Notes: generated by a model from the letters alone, not told the origin. 6,410 nt of DNA from DASREM01 sp035652095 (GCA_035652095.1 DASREM010000052.1:1-6410); one strand, 5' to 3'. Shown: positions 1 through 6,069, counted from the stretch's first letter. Program-made: numbers and translations.

Positions 1-28
1 TGTAATGGACCCCAAAATTTGGACAAAA
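1..28 (+). repeat. IS3-family left terminal inverted repeat (IRL)
   Basis: It starts TGTAATGGACCCCA and continues to TTTGGACAAAA. The reverse complement of 6070-6097 starts TGAGGTGGACCCCA and also continues to TTTGGACAAAA. The two match at 22 of 28 positions, with mismatches at positions 3-5 and 15-17. These are the sites at which the transposase would bind and cut. Confidence 0.9.
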
Positions 29-66
29 AAAAGCCTTTTCTTAGATGGTGGGCGGCATTGAAAATG

Positions 67-74
67 AAGGAGAG
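67..74 (+). promoter_or_regulatory. Ribosome binding site of IS3 orfA
   Basis: AAGGAGAG lies just upstream of the ATG at 78, with the AGGAG core 5 nt from the start codon. This favours 78 over the in-frame upstream ATG at 45, which has no comparable site. Confidence 0.7.
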
Positions 75-77
75 TCA

Positions 78-368
78 ATGCCCCGAACGCGCAAGAACCA
101 CCCGCCCAGCCTGAAGGCCAAGGTCGCCATTGAGGCGATCAAGGCCCAGAAGACGACTACCCAGATCGCTCAGATGTTCGGCATCCACCCGACCCAGGTC
201 GGCGGCTGGAAGAAGCAGGCGCTGGCCGGCTTGCCGGACATCTTCGGCAATGGCCGCGAGCAAATCCGCCAGCAGGCCGACACAGAGAAGGACGAGCTCT
301 ACAAGCAGATCGGTCAACTGAAAGTGGAGTTGGACTTTCTCAAAAAAAGAGCTGGCCTGCTCAATTGA
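78..368 (+). CDS. IS3-family transposase OrfA (helix-turn-helix protein), 96 aa
   Basis: OrfA provides the DNA-binding part of an IS3-family transposase and acts as a regulator or as the N-terminal part of the OrfAB fusion. Residues about 10-50 form a Tnp_1-type helix-turn-helix (SLKAKVAIEAIK, then TTTQIAQMFGIHPTQVGGWK). Residues about 66-92 are a heptad-rich leucine-zipper-like helix (ELYKQIGQLKVELDFLKK) that serves for dimerisation in this family. The start at 78 was chosen for its AAGGAGAG site; an in-frame ATG at 45 would add 11 residues. The gene overlaps the open orfB frame (open from 322). The A-rich run at 342-348 lies where family members frameshift. In this copy the run has seven A residues, so the stop comes early at 366-368. 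Confidence 0.9.
   Translation: MPRTRKNHPPSLKAKVAIEAIKAQKTTTQIAQMFGIHPTQVGGWKKQALAGLPDIFGNGREQIRQQADTEKDELYKQIGQLKVELDFLKKRAGLLN
342..348 (+). other. orfA/orfB frameshift site, A7 run (canonical A8 appears to have lost one A)
   Basis: IS3-family elements make OrfAB by -1 ribosomal frameshifting, often on A-AAA-AAG. Here orfB lies in the +1 frame relative to orfA, which -1 slippage cannot reach; the -1 frame stops at 407. Adding one A would give orfA codons CTC-AAA-AAA-AAG, an in-frame A-AAA-AAG heptamer, and -1 slippage would then enter the orfB frame at GAG-CTG-GCC. A one-base deletion in this homopolymer is therefore the simplest reading. It could be a mutation or a sequencing error. Confidence 0.6.
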
Positions 369-1109
369 AGATCGCCGGCGATGGATCGATCCACGACATC
401 CGCGTCTGAGTGTTCAGCAGCAGTGCGAATTGCTTGCCGTGCCGCGCTCGACCTACTATTCCCAGCCGCGGCCGGAGAGCGCGGAGAATCTGCGTCTGCT
501 GCGGCGGCTCGACGAACTGTACCTGGATTGCCCGTTCTTCGGCAGCCGCCGGATGGCAGTCATGTTGAAGGTCAATCGCAAGCGCATCCAGCGGCTCATG
601 CGGGTTATGGGAATCGAAGCTCTTTATCCGAAACCCGATCTGAGCCGCCCTGCTCCGGGTCACCAGGTTTACCCATACTTACTGCGCGGCGTCACCATCG
701 AAAGGCCGAACCACGTCTGGAGCACCGATATTACGTATGTTCCGATGCATGGAGGCTTCCTGTACCTGGTGGCTGTGATGGATTGGTTCAGTCGATTCGT
801 GCTCAGTTGGGAACTCTCCAACACGATGGAGACCGGCTTCTGTCTGGCCGCACTCGAGGCGGCCTTTCGCTTCGGCCAACCCGAGATCTGGAATTCAGAT
901 CAAGGGGCCCAGTTCACCTCTGCCGATTTTCTAGCGCCTCTGAAAAAACGCGGCGTGCTGATCAGTATGGATGGAAGGGGCCGCGCTCTGGACAACGTCT
1001 TCATCGAGCGCCTGTGGCGCAGTCTGAAGTACGAGCTCATCTACCCGGGCGACTTCGCCAGCGGGGCCGATCTGTTCCAAGCTCTGGATCGATATTTCCA
1101 TTTCTACAA
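343..1109 (+). pseudogene. IS3-family transposase OrfB (DDE integrase), 5' part, split by insertion
   Basis: This is the catalytic part of the transposase, of the rve/retroviral-integrase fold. In frame from about 343 the N-terminus reads IEDRRRWIDPRHPRLSV, followed by CELLAVPRSTYY and GSRRMAVML (HTH_21-like region), then YLLRGVTIERPNHVWSTDITYV. The catalytic triad is visible: D at codon 727-729, D at 898-900 (NSDQGAQFTS) and E at 1006-1008 (VFIERLWRSLKYE). The last two have exactly 35 residues between them, the classical DD(35)E spacing. There is no good start codon before TTG at 430, so expression would need frameshifting from orfA. The frame follows the family until FHFYN at 1109, then runs into foreign sequence and stops at 1146. 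The missing C-terminus is found at 3740-3832. Product non-functional as it stands. Confidence 0.92.
1105..1109 (+). repeat. Left attachment junction of the recombinase element (TACAA core)
   Basis: The sequence TTTCTACAATCACG crosses from orfB (TTTC plus TACAA) into the element (TCACGC). The same TACAA occurs at 3740-3744. The actual crossover dinucleotide lies somewhere in this shared pentamer and cannot be fixed from one copy. Confidence 0.75.
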
Positions 1110-1134
1110 TCACGCTTCATACTGCCCCACCTCG

Positions 1135-3219
1135 CTATGTGCTTGAGAAACCGAAGCTCCGTTGTTCCGCGGTTTGTATCGCGGTGTCCTTGTTACCGGA
1201 CCGTATCCGCTCGGCCAACTTCGTTGCGGCTTCTGTTTGCAGTGCTCGTCGGTTGAAAACCCAAGGGCCGTCAGCGAGCGGGTGTTCCGCCTGAATTTCA
1301 CCTCTTTCGACAGCTAGGCGAAGTGTCCGGCTACTGACTCCCAGAAATGTGGCCGCTTTCGTCAGGGTCAGCCATCCATCCGAATCGCGCCGATCCAATG
1401 AGTACGGAGATATCCTGTGATGACTTCGCAATGCGGTCACTCGTTCGCGCGTCCAGCGATTGCCACGTCCGGTCAGCAGGCCATTACGGTTGAGCACTCC
1501 GGCAATCGCTGCGTCTGGACAGATTCTCGTTAGGATCGTTACTGCGTCGACGGCTTCCTTGCAGGTGTGACTGCTGTTCTGACCGCGACGCCGCCGGGGT
1601 AAACGCAGTTCGGTGTGGACACCGCCTTTCCAATGTATTACCAGTATGACCTCGCCAGCAGTGGCGTCCACGTCCACGATCAACTCCTGGATCAGCGTTC
1701 GAACGATCCGCTTTCGCAACCGAGCGTCAGTCTCTGCATCACTCCACACCGACTCCAGTTCGGCCGCCAAGATCTCAAATTCCTCGCGGGTCGGTCTCGG
1801 CGTGTTAGCGTCGTCGTGCTGATTTCCAGAATGATGCTGGATTCGGACTTCAACCTCCCGTACTCGTTCTAATGCGAGGTTCCAGCGACGTTCCAACTCA
1901 TCCGCCACCAGCCGGTTTTCGGGATCGGCAGCATCGTACTGTCGCTGTGCGCGCTGCGCAGTGTAGCGCGCCGCCTCCAGTTCGTGCCGCAACGCTTCCA
2001 GCACCTGATCCTGTTTGCGAGCTTCTTCTTCCGTTGCCAATACTGCGGCCTCCAAGGCGGCAGGCTGTACGACGCGCAACACCTCCTTTGCGATGGCCTC
2101 GTCTACTGGCAAGCCGCCGAAAGTGATACAGCGCGGTTGTCCGTTGTCCAGCCAGCCTCGATGACAGGCGTAGCGGAGCACGTCATGCTCCTTACCCGTG
2201 TACCGTATGGTCAGCTTACGACCACAGCGCCGACAACGCAACAGCCCGGCCAGCAAACCGACCCCTTTGGCAACGGCCCCTGACTGCTCCCGGCCGCGAA
2301 TGTTCTCGCCGATCGATTTTTGGATTTGCTGAAACTCCTCCCAGCTCACGTAGCCCTCGTGGGAATTCGGTATCAATGCCAGCCACTGGTCGCTGCCCTT
2401 CCGCCGACAACTTTGTCGAGCCCCGCCGTTTTCGTATCGAGTGGTTTGCTCCGTCTTCCCATATGCATAGGCGCCAGCATATACCGGATTGCTCAACAGC
2501 CGGTAGAGCATGCCGTAAGAAGGGACTCTCCAGATGGTCTCGCCGCGCGGTGTATGTGTCGGCAGTTGCAGACTGTGCTCCAAGAACCACAGTAAGGTCT
2601 GTCGAATGGAACCGACCGCAAAGAACTTCTGAAACACGGAAACGATCGCCTGCTGCACGCGGCGATCCGGATCCTTCTCTAGTCGCTGATCCTCCGTCTT
2701 CCGATACCCGACCGGCGCGCTAACAATCAGTTCACCGCGCCGCGCTTTCTCGCGTCGCGCCTCCAGGGAGCGCTGGCGCAACAAATCCAGCTCGTATTCA
2801 TTCAAACTGCCCTTGAGCCCGAGCAGCAGTCGATCATTGCTCTGTCGGGGCGCATAAACCGTCTCGTGGTCGATCAGCACGGTGTCAACTACACGGCAAA
2901 CTTCGACCAACTGTTGCCACTCGCGACTGTTGCGGGCGAACCGGGAAACTTCGCGCGCCGCCACGGCGCCCACCTTCCCTAAACAAACCTCCGCCACCAA
3001 CCGTTCAAAGCCGGCTCGCGCCACGGTCCCGGCGGCAGACCGGCCCAAGTCTTCGTCCACCACCTCGACCTCGCGCCAGCCCAACTGCCGCAGACGTTGC
3101 TCCATCGCGTACTGCAGCTTTTGACTCTCCAGGTTATGACTAACCTGATATGTGGAGGACTGGCGAACATATAACATCGCCTTCCGCGCAAGATGCTGCG
3201 GCTTGATCTTTTCACTCAT
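1135..3219 (-). CDS. Large serine recombinase/integrase, 694 aa
   Basis: This enzyme would cut and rejoin DNA at attachment sites through a serine-DNA link. Residues about 13-155 are the resolvase catalytic domain: nucleophile S21 in YVRQSS, then DLGRSAAGTVARAGFERL and REVSRFARNSREW (about 89-101). A Recombinase domain follows (about 165-300, with LLSNPVYAGAYAYGK). A zinc ribbon has cysteines at 329, 332, 352 and 364. Residues about 390-465 are a charged coiled coil. The C-terminus (about 615-660, WLTLTKAATFLGVSSRTLRLAVERG in segments) resembles a MerR/excisionase-like helix-turn-helix. The ATG at 3219 was chosen because AGGGGG lies 6 nt upstream; an in-frame GTG at 3237 would add six residues. 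It overlaps the upstream small gene by 8 bp, suggesting translational coupling. Domains and catalytic motifs look intact. Confidence 0.93.
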   Translation of the reverse strand: MSEKIKPQHLARKAMLYVRQSSTYQVSHNLESQKLQYAMEQRLRQLGWREVEVVDEDLGRSAAGTVARAGFERLVAEVCLGKVGAVAAREVSRFARNSREWQQLVEVCRVVDTVLIDHETVYAPRQSNDRLLLGLKGSLNEYELDLLRQRSLEARREKARRGELIVSAPVGYRKTEDQRLEKDPDRRVQQAIVSVFQKFFAVGSIRQTLLWFLEHSLQLPTHTPRGETIWRVPSYGMLYRLLSNPVYAGAYAYGKTEQTTRYENGGARQSCRRKGSDQWLALIPNSHEGYVSWEEFQQIQKSIGENIRGREQSGAVAKGVGLLAGLLRCRRCGRKLTIRYTGKEHDVLRYACHRGWLDNGQPRCITFGGLPVDEAIAKEVLRVVQPAALEAAVLATEEEARKQDQVLEALRHELEAARYTAQRAQRQYDAADPENRLVADELERRWNLALERVREVEVRIQHHSGNQHDDANTPRPTREEFEILAAELESVWSDAETDARLRKRIVRTLIQELIVDVDATAGEVILVIHWKGGVHTELRLPRRRRGQNSSHTCKEAVDAVTILTRICPDAAIAGVLNRNGLLTGRGNRWTRERVTALRSHHRISPYSLDRRDSDGWLTLTKAATFLGVSSRTLRLAVERGEIQAEHPLADGPWVFNRRALQTEAATKLAERIRSGNKDTAIQTAEQRSFGFSST

Positions 3220-3403
3220 GACCTGCCCCCTTTGCACTGCCGGGGGCAGGCCCTCTCTGATGGCGCTCGCGCAACAGTTGCACCAACAGGCTCACGGTCT
3301 TTTGCTGAACTTCCCGGGGCAGCCCTCGCCAGATGGGAACGTTGCGGGGCGGATGGAATAGGTCGAGTTGATCGGCGTTTTTGGGTCCCAGTGTTTGTGA
3401 CAT
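3212..3403 (-). CDS. Small recombinase-associated protein of unknown function, 63 aa
   Basis: The protein begins MSQTLGPKNADQLDLFHPPR, continues VPIWRGLPREVQQKTVSLL and ends in a basic and glycine-rich tail. The middle (about residues 28-50) is predicted to be an amphipathic helix (TVSLLVQLLRERHQR). I associate proteins with a DQLDLF / W..LP..V......LL..LLRE pattern with a position just upstream of serine recombinases in mobile elements; no biochemical role is known to me. A strong GGAGGAGG site lies 5 nt before the ATG. The stop overlaps the start of the recombinase by 8 bp, so the two are probably made together. An accessory or directionality role is possible but purely inferred. Confidence 0.75.
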   Translation of the reverse strand: MSQTLGPKNADQLDLFHPPRNVPIWRGLPREVQQKTVSLLVQLLRERHQRGPAPGSAKGAGHE

Positions 3404-3698
3404 CAGCACCTCCTCCAGGTGGCAAGGAACGATGCTGAGCTTGTATCACATCCCCACGGCCACTGGCCGGCGCTATCTGAAGTAGTGCCTTCAACTGCCG
3501 CAATGCCTGGCAGCAGACCACGGGCACCGCCACAATCCGCATCGAGCGGCACCGCGCGGACTCAAACATCCACTGCGGCACTTCAACCGGTCTGGCGGAA
3601 ACATTCGTGCCACAACGAAATACCGCGCGATCACTTCTGACGATAGCATCGTAAACCGATACCACCTGCCCATGCCATGGATGCCACGGGTAACACAC
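3216..3698 (-). CDS. Small conserved-looking gene at the head of the recombinase operon; start and end uncertain
   Basis: The frame reads CYPWHPWHGQVVSVYDAI, then VPQWMFESARCRSMRI and VVCCQALRQLKALLQIA. The PWHPWHG start followed by a beta-rich domain and a VPxWM-type motif resembles small proteins I have seen upstream of serine recombinases in similar elements. Their function is unknown to me. The likely start is GTG at 3698, about 40 bp from the right junction; there is no ATG nearby. The frame stays open to the stop at 3216-3218, fully covering the 63-aa gene in another frame. The part after about 3420 does not look like protein-constrained sequence in this frame, so the original stop may have been lost by a frameshift. 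Alternatively the true product is about 95 residues and this copy is an extended readthrough. Confidence 0.5.
   Translation of the reverse strand: MCYPWHPWHGQVVSVYDAIVRSDRAVFRCGTNVSARPVEVPQWMFESARCRSMRIVAVPVVCCQALRQLKALLQIAPASGRGDVIQAQHRSLPPGGGADVTNTGTQKRRSTRPIPSAPQRSHLARAAPGSSAKDREPVGATVARAPSERACPRQCKGGRS
3226..3233 (-). promoter_or_regulatory. Ribosome binding site of the serine recombinase
   Basis: AAAGGGGG on the minus strand ends 6 nt before the ATG at 3219. It lies inside the 3' end of the 63-aa gene and decides the start of the recombinase. Confidence 0.6.
3409..3416 (-). promoter_or_regulatory. Ribosome binding site of the 63-aa recombinase-associated gene
   Basis: GGAGGAGG on the minus strand sits 5 nt before the ATG at 3403. 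It is a near-perfect anti-16S match and rules out the in-frame GTG at 3409, which would lie inside it. Confidence 0.75.
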
Positions 3699-3733
3699 TT
3701 CACGCGTGTCAATACTATGGGTGTCAGCTCGTT

Positions 3734-3747
3734 TGGTTGTACAACCA
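3734..3747. repeat. Right attachment junction: perfect 14-bp palindrome around the TACAA core
   Basis: TGGTTGTACAACCA is a perfect inverted repeat. Its left half comes from the end of the element and its right half from the transposase gene. The TACAA at 3740-3744 is the second copy of the core. Joining the element ends in a circle would give TGGTTGTACAATCA, which keeps six of seven palindromic pairs. A dimeric serine recombinase would be expected to bind such a site symmetrically. Confidence 0.65.
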
Positions 3748-3832
3748 TCAACGTCCGCACCAGGCGCTCGGCTACCGCACGCCGGCCGATCTGTTCCCGC
3801 GCCGGTCAATAAGGAAGAAGCCCGCGCCATGA
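3740..3832 (+). pseudogene. IS3-family transposase OrfB, 3' end
   Basis: This is the missing C-terminus of the transposase split at 1109. It reads YNHQRPHQALGYRTPADLF and then a basic tail RRSIRKKPAP before TGA at 3830-3832. The (Y)N..RPHQ.LGY.TP motif is the hallmark of the IS3-family OrfB C-terminus. Joined to the 5' part at the shared TACAA, the reading frame is continuous (...DRYFHFYNHQRPHQ...). No start codon or ribosome site precedes it, so it is not expressed alone. Confidence 0.9.
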
Positions 3833-3846
3833 TGGGGGGCGCTGCC

Positions 3847-3901
3847 GTAGAGTAGGGCGCAGGCGCGCCGCGATGTCGCACGTTTCCTGCACCCCCTCAT
3901 C
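3847..3901 (-). ncRNA. Group II intron domain VI and 3' splice site
   Basis: Immediately after domain V the minus strand has a helix in which GGGTGCAGG pairs with CCTGCGCCC. Below it the GAG/CTC pairs flank an unpaired A 7 nt from the intron end (CTACTCTAC). This A is the expected lariat branch point. The intron ends AC, and the 3' exon starts GGCAGCG. Confidence 0.78.
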
Positions 3902-5804
3902 GAACCGGACATGCGGTTTTCCCGCATCCGGCTCTCCGATCATCTTCTTCCGGCGGCTTGCGCCGCAATCCTTCCAGGTGGCTCACTTTCCCCACCATCT
4001 GGTACAGTCGACAGCGGTCATGAAGGAAGTGATACCCCCATCGTTTCTTGGCAGTCCGCCAGGGGCACTGGTGCTTACGCCGAAGCCAGAGTTGCAGTTC
4101 GCTCCGAACGGCCCAGTCCACCTTATGGAAGGTCCGGTTGCTGTTGCCGACCCGGAAGTAGGTACACCACCCATTCAAGATCGGGTTCAGCTTCTGGATC
4201 ACCACGCCGACTGGCCCATTGGACTGGAACGATCGCACTGCTTCGCGAACCCGTTGGCGGATATTGCGGCACGCCTTTTCGCGTGGCCACATCAATAACG
4301 TCCGCCCCGGGGCTTTCCGAAACTCGAAGCCCAGAAACGCGAAACCGTCTGCTAGCGTTGTCAGCCGGCTCTTCTCTTGATTCACCACCAATCGAAGAGC
4401 GGTAAACTGGGCCTGCAGTTGTTCCCACGCCTCCCGAGCCTGTTGTTCCGTTCGCGCCAGCAACACCATATCATCCGCATAACGGATCAATCGGACATCG
4501 CCGAGGGCGACACCGTCGCGCCGGCACCATTGACGATCTACCTCGTGCAGAAAGATGTTGGATAGCGTCGGCGAGATCACTCCGCCCTGAGGAGACCCTC
4601 GATCCGGGTGAGTCACCTTGCCTTCCTCCATAACCCCCGCTTTCAGCCAAGCTCGGATCAGGCGCAAGACTTGAACGTCTCCGACCCGGCGTTCGACAAA
4701 CTCTAAAAGCAGTTCGTGCGAAATCGTGTCGAAGTAGGATTTCAAATCAACGTCAACCACGAAGGAGTAACCGTCATTGATGCTTTGCACAATTGCGCTC
4801 AGCGCCATTCGCGGTGTCTTCTTCGGGCGGAATCCGAATGAACAGGGCATAAAGTCAGCCTCGAACAATGGTTCGATCACTAACTTCACCGCCATCTGTA
4901 CCACTCGGTCCTTCACCGTCGGGATGCCCAACGGCCGAGTTTTCCCCGGCTGTCCGGGCTTCGGTATGTGAACGCGGCGCACCAACGCGCTCCGGTACTG
5001 ACGACTCCGGAGTTCCTGTTCAACTTCGCGCAGGAACCGATCTTCGCCGTAGTCGCGGATCGCATCGATGTCCACCTGATCCACTCCCGCCGCCCCTTTG
5101 TTGGATTTCACCCGTCGCCAGGCTTCTTGCAGGATGTCCTGCCGACAGACCTTATCGTAGAGAAGCGTAAACCTCCTTTTCGGTTGTTGCTTGGCCACTC
5201 GGTATAGCGTCCGTTGCAGTTTCCGGGCATTGTCGAGTCTCGCGGGCGCTTTGCGCCTGGCTTGACGGGTCCGGGGTTGAGCCTTCCCTTGCGGGGGCAG
5301 TCCGGCTGCCTTTCCCTGTTTCGTTCGCTTGATGAAAGTAGCGGCTCTTCCCTCCCTTCGGTTGTCCCGAAGTTCCTCGGTACTGCAGCCACCTCCGACT
5401 CCCTGCCCGGCTTCGTTGCTACGTTTTCGGGTTCTCCCCTTATACGCTTTCCTACCGGTCGGAGTCGCCTCCGCCGGACCGAACAGGGTCTCTCCGGTTA
5501 ACTCAATGGTCTGTCTCTGCGTGCCACCGTCCTGTACACCGTCCCGGCGACTCGGATCCCTTCTCGCTGTACTCCGAGCCGTAGCAGGCTTCGCCTCTAG
5601 GGGACAGGCTCGCCCCGGGAATAGATCCAGTTGAATCGGCGTGATCACTGGCGGGGTTGACGATGCTGAAACGACGTTCACTTCTGTTGCGGCCCGCAGA
5701 TTCGCCTCGCCTTCCTGCCGACAGTTGAAGGCTTTGTCATCCCGCTTCTCCGGCGCCGGTTGCCCAGCGTCGAAGGGGATCAGGCTATCGGGTGAGCGAG
5801 TCAT
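3897..5804 (-). CDS. ltrA: Group II intron reverse transcriptase/maturase (LtrA-like)
   Basis: The protein helps splice its intron RNA and copies it into DNA targets. In the 635-aa frame the RT region starts near residue 205 (RFTLLYDKVCRQDILQEAWRR, here shortened by one in practice). RT motifs follow: KSNKGAAGVD (233-242), RRVHIPKPG (276-284), RPLGIPTVKDR (290-300), CSFGFRPKKT, VVDVDLKSYFDTI (349-361), GSPQGGVISP (403-412) and the catalytic YADD at 442-445. The group II maturase domain X (GIIM) covers about 505-585, with LNPILNGWCTYFR. No HNH endonuclease follows. Residues 1 to about 190 are read through the predicted ribozyme domains I-III and are basic and low in structure, so the true start is probably far downstream; GTG at codon 203 is one candidate, without a clear ribosome site. 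The last 12 or so codons are read through domain V. The core is complete and could be active. Confidence 0.9.
   Translation of the reverse strand: MTRSPDSLIPFDAGQPAPEKRDDKAFNCRQEGEANLRAATEVNVVSASSTPPVITPIQLDLFPGRACPLEAKPATARSTARRDPSRRDGVQDGGTQRQTIELTGETLFGPAEATPTGRKAYKGRTRKRSNEAGQGVGGGCSTEELRDNRREGRAATFIKRTKQGKAAGLPPQGKAQPRTRQARRKAPARLDNARKLQRTLYRVAKQQPKRRFTLLYDKVCRQDILQEAWRRVKSNKGAAGVDQVDIDAIRDYGEDRFLREVEQELRSRQYRSALVRRVHIPKPGQPGKTRPLGIPTVKDRVVQMAVKLVIEPLFEADFMPCSFGFRPKKTPRMALSAIVQSINDGYSFVVDVDLKSYFDTISHELLLEFVERRVGDVQVLRLIRAWLKAGVMEEGKVTHPDRGSPQGGVISPTLSNIFLHEVDRQWCRRDGVALGDVRLIRYADDMVLLARTEQQAREAWEQLQAQFTALRLVVNQEKSRLTTLADGFAFLGFEFRKAPGRTLLMWPREKACRNIRQRVREAVRSFQSNGPVGVVIQKLNPILNGWCTYFRVGNSNRTFHKVDWAVRSELQLWLRRKHQCPWRTAKKRWGYHFLHDRCRLYQMVGKVSHLEGLRRKPPEEDDRRAGCGKTACPVR
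3902..3934 (-). ncRNA. Group II intron domain V (catalytic hairpin)
   Basis: The minus strand reads GAGCCGGATGCGG, a GAAAA loop, then CCGCATGTCCGGTTC. The lower stem GAGCCGG pairs with CCGGTTC, a two-base AT/TG bulge region follows, and GCGG pairs with CCGC under the A-rich loop. The AGC catalytic triad is present at the base. Length 33 nt, close to the usual 34. The ORF stop lies immediately after it. Confidence 0.88.
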
Positions 5805-5858
5805 TACCCGAGTCGATTCCTTTCAATCAACAAGTCCATCAAGTCCTCTCGGACGCAC

Positions 5859-6069
5859 CCCCCAACCCCCCGGGATTTAACGCAGTTTTCTTCCAGAGTG
5901 TATGGTTTTTCTTTGGTGGTTATCCGCAACCGCCGTACAATAGAGAGGCTTGATAGGAGGATAGGGCAACGCAGGGATGCGACCCGAGCGCCGACTCAAG
6001 CCCGGAGTGGATGGCGGCCTTCGGGCCGCTTCCTGGTCAGCCCGCTCCACCATCTAAGGACTGCCGAAA
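5859..6069. other. Non-coding tail of the IS between the intron and the right inverted repeat
   Basis: About 210 bp without a recognised gene. Together with the 14 bp before the intron it forms an unusually long spacer between the orfB stop and IRR for an IS3-family element. It contains a strong hairpin with a UUCG loop at 6014-6029, enclosed by a second 7-bp helix (GGAGTGG at 6004-6010 with CCGCTCC at 6042-6048, one wobble). A 26-codon ORF (5977-6057) is present but has no well-placed ribosome site. Confidence 0.6.
6004..6048. other. Nested hairpin with UUCG tetraloop
   Basis: The inner stem GCGGCC-TTCG-GGCCGC is perfect over 6 bp with an extra-stable tetraloop. The outer stem GGAGTGG/CCGCTCC adds 7 pairs. 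There is no T run after it on the plus strand, so it is not a standard terminator. It could block transcription or translation from outside into the IS, a role that subterminal hairpins play in some IS elements (inference). Confidence 0.5.

Larger units (their letters stand above)
1105..3744 (-). mobile_element. Serine-recombinase mobile element inserted in IS3 orfB
   Basis: The insertion is bounded by TACAA at 1105-1109 and at 3740-3744. The left flank codes ...HFYN and the right flank codes YNHQRPHQALGYRTPADLF. Merging them at one TACAA gives an uninterrupted IS3 OrfB C-terminus in frame. The element is about 2635 bp and carries three minus-strand genes: a small gene starting near 3698, a 63-aa gene at 3212-3403, and a 694-aa serine recombinase ending 26 bp from the left junction. 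No terminal inverted repeats are apparent, as expected for a serine recombinase working through a short crossover core rather than a DDE transposon. It appears intact and potentially mobile. Confidence 0.88.
3847..5858 (-). mobile_element. Group II intron with reverse transcriptase/maturase gene
   Basis: The minus-strand intron is 2012 nt. Its 5' end is GTGCG (G at 5858), matching the group II GUGYG consensus, and its 3' end is CTAC (C at 3847). Domain V (3902-3934) and domain VI (3847-3901) follow the reverse-transcriptase frame. In domain VI a GAG/CTC helix, an unpaired A opposite nothing (complement of 3853) and a GGG/CCC helix put the branch-point A exactly 7 nt from the 3' end, as the family requires. 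About 600 nt before the RT domain should hold ribozyme domains I-III. The maturase lacks an HNH endonuclease. The intron lies 15 bp after the orfB stop on the opposite strand, so it would splice only from transcripts in the ugd direction. Intron class was not resolved. Confidence 0.88.

Noticed and set aside
381..1256. 291-codon plus-strand reading frame over the transposase gene
   Set aside because: It is out of frame with the clear DDE transposase, has Arg/Ser-rich low-quality composition and runs across the element junction; it is a GC-rich shadow frame.
1984..2723. Several plus-strand frames of 80-115 codons opposite the recombinase gene
   Set aside because: They are antisense to a strongly conserved serine recombinase and show no domain motifs.
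3704..3714. Perfect TTGACA on the minus strand near the element end, a possible -35 box
   Set aside because: No acceptable -10 hexamer occurs 16-18 nt downstream, so a promoter cannot be supported.
3491..3760. 89-codon minus-strand frame at the right end of the recombinase element
   Set aside because: It crosses the element junction and its only ATG lies in the transposase sequence. The alternative frame with CYPWHPWHG and VPQWMF motifs is a better candidate.
5935..5940. TACAAT resembling a -10 box in the IS tail
   Set aside because: At a 17-bp spacing the -35 candidate TTGGTG matches only three positions; there is also no clear gene to drive.
5977..6057. 26-codon ORF starting at ATG in the IS tail
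   Set aside because: The only good AGGAGG is 16 nt upstream, too far, and most of the ORF lies in the UUCG hairpin region.
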